DNA from: Bacteroidales bacterium UBA5536
GTDB taxonomy: Bacteria; Bacteroidota; Bacteroidia; Bacteroidales; F082
Reading direction: 5' to 3'
Assembly (NCBI GenBank): GCA_002426795.1
Contig: DINQ01000011.1
Location: forward strand, 1 to 64,000
DNA: 64,000 nt
Part shown: in pieces, positions 63,489-64,000 of the stretch
Position numbering within the stretch: the stretch's first letter is position 1
Layout: every line of letters starts with the position of its first letter
Translations under genes and position numbers: made by a program
Notes under the pieces: generated by a model
Told to the model about the DNA's origin: nothing
The model's input: only the letters and a program-made list of their open reading frames with translations
Database searches by the model: none

Positions 63489-64000
63489 ATGGAAACACCT
63501 CACACAGCAGCCTCGCACACATCCTTCAAGGTATTCTTGATCGGACTGGCATTTTCAATCCCGCTCCTGCTTGTTGTGCTGCTGCAAGGCAACACACTCA
63601 GCGATGTGGTTTACGGATGGAAACACCCATCTGCACAACAGCTAACTGAAACTACTGAAGTTAAGCCAACACTCGCAGAGCAAAAAAGCGTTTTGAAAAA
63701 AATAGAAAAAACCGAAGCAGAACTCAGGCTTTTTGTGCCACAAAAGCCCTATCTGATTGTCAACACCACTACCAACACATTCAGGTTGATGCAAAAAGAC
63801 CAGACCATCCGCAGTGGCATGTGCTCAACTGGCAGCTATACCATGCTCAAAGGAAAAAAGGAACAAAAATGGGTATTCAAAACACCGCGTGGCATGCTAC
63901 AGATCAGAAACAAGACGAAAGATCCTGTCTGGAAAAAACCCGACTGGGCCTTTATCGAAGAAGGCTTGCCGGTGCCATCGCCCAACCATCCTTCACGCTT
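63489..64000 (+). CDS. Second L,D-transpeptidase, cut by window end
   Basis: An open frame from ATG 63489 runs off the window (170 codons seen). An N-terminal membrane helix (VFLIGLAFSIPLLLVVLLQG) is followed by a short spacer and the start of a YkuD domain: PYLIVNTTTNTFRLMQKDQT, FKTPRGMLQIRNKTKDPVWK, DWAFIEEGLPVPSP. That pattern (KTPxG, PVWxKPDWAFIEEG) belongs to the ErfK/YkuD proteins. The catalytic HGT/SHGC part would lie beyond the window. Confidence 0.85.
   Translation, partial: METPHTAASHTSFKVFLIGLAFSIPLLLVVLLQGNTLSDVVYGWKHPSAQQLTETTEVKPTLAEQKSVLKKIEKTEAELRLFVPQKPYLIVNTTTNTFRLMQKDQTIRSGMCSTGSYTMLKGKKEQKWVFKTPRGMLQIRNKTKDPVWKKPDWAFIEEGLPVPSPNHPSR

Overview
The window is chromosomal DNA of a Bacteroidota bacterium, most likely an anaerobic member of the Bacteroidales/Marinilabiliales side of the phylum. 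The signs are type IX secretion (T9SS) type-A sorting tails on large secreted proteins, many lipoproteins with a Cys lipobox, start codons without clear Shine-Dalgarno sequences, and repeated -7 boxes of the Bacteroidetes form TAnnTTTG a short distance upstream of genes. A soluble NuoE/NuoF-type flavin and iron-sulfur complex points to anaerobic metabolism. No rRNA or tRNA gene was seen.

Layout. 0-4 kb: a FISUMP-domain protein, an esterase and an EamA transporter, followed by a decayed copy of the esterase end. 4-13 kb (minus): a small membrane protein, an 1818-residue T9SS-secreted beta-helix protein, and a LytTR two-component pair whose likely target site (21-bp-spaced direct repeats) lies before the beta-helix gene. 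13-14.3 kb: a tandem intergenic repeat, a decayed copy of the EamA end, and an isochorismatase-like hydrolase. 14.4-21.3 kb (minus): a surface-protein operon (BNR/Ycf48 lipoprotein, small protein, S74-chaperone tail-fibre-like protein, T9SS cargo, small membrane protein), with a TPR/LuxR-type regulator divergent from it. 23.7-28 kb (minus): glycosyltransferase, methyltransferase, FrhB-like protein and flippase-like protein, probably a glycolipid or surface-glycan operon. 28-34.2 kb (minus): a three-gene NAD(P)H/ferredoxin oxidoreductase complex. 34.5-45.3 kb: housekeeping genes (obgE, a PhoH ATPase, purC, lnt, SAM hydroxide adenosyltransferase, PAP2 phosphatase) and several envelope proteins.

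45.3-55.3 kb is the most interesting part: a complete type II-C CRISPR-Cas locus. It holds a degenerate 21-bp minisatellite, several perfect hairpins, a minus-strand tracrRNA with its own promoter and terminator, cas9, cas1, cas2, a short leader, and an array of 40 identical 36-bp repeats plus one decayed terminal repeat. The tracrRNA anti-repeat pairs with the array repeat over 15 of 17 positions. The Cas9 (1534 aa) carries about 300 extra residues between the HNH side and RuvC-III, built around four related beta-rich modules ending in G-x-Y-W/F. Other type II-C Cas9 proteins that I know (Nme, Cj) have only about 15-20 residues there.

55.3-64 kb: a TIG/BACON-like lipoprotein, a dihydrouridine synthase, then an NtrC-type two-component system followed by a near-consensus sigma-54 promoter with phased upstream repeats. 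Beyond it are a helical lipoprotein and two L,D-transpeptidases (the second cut by the window edge), which suggests a sigma-54-controlled cell-wall response.
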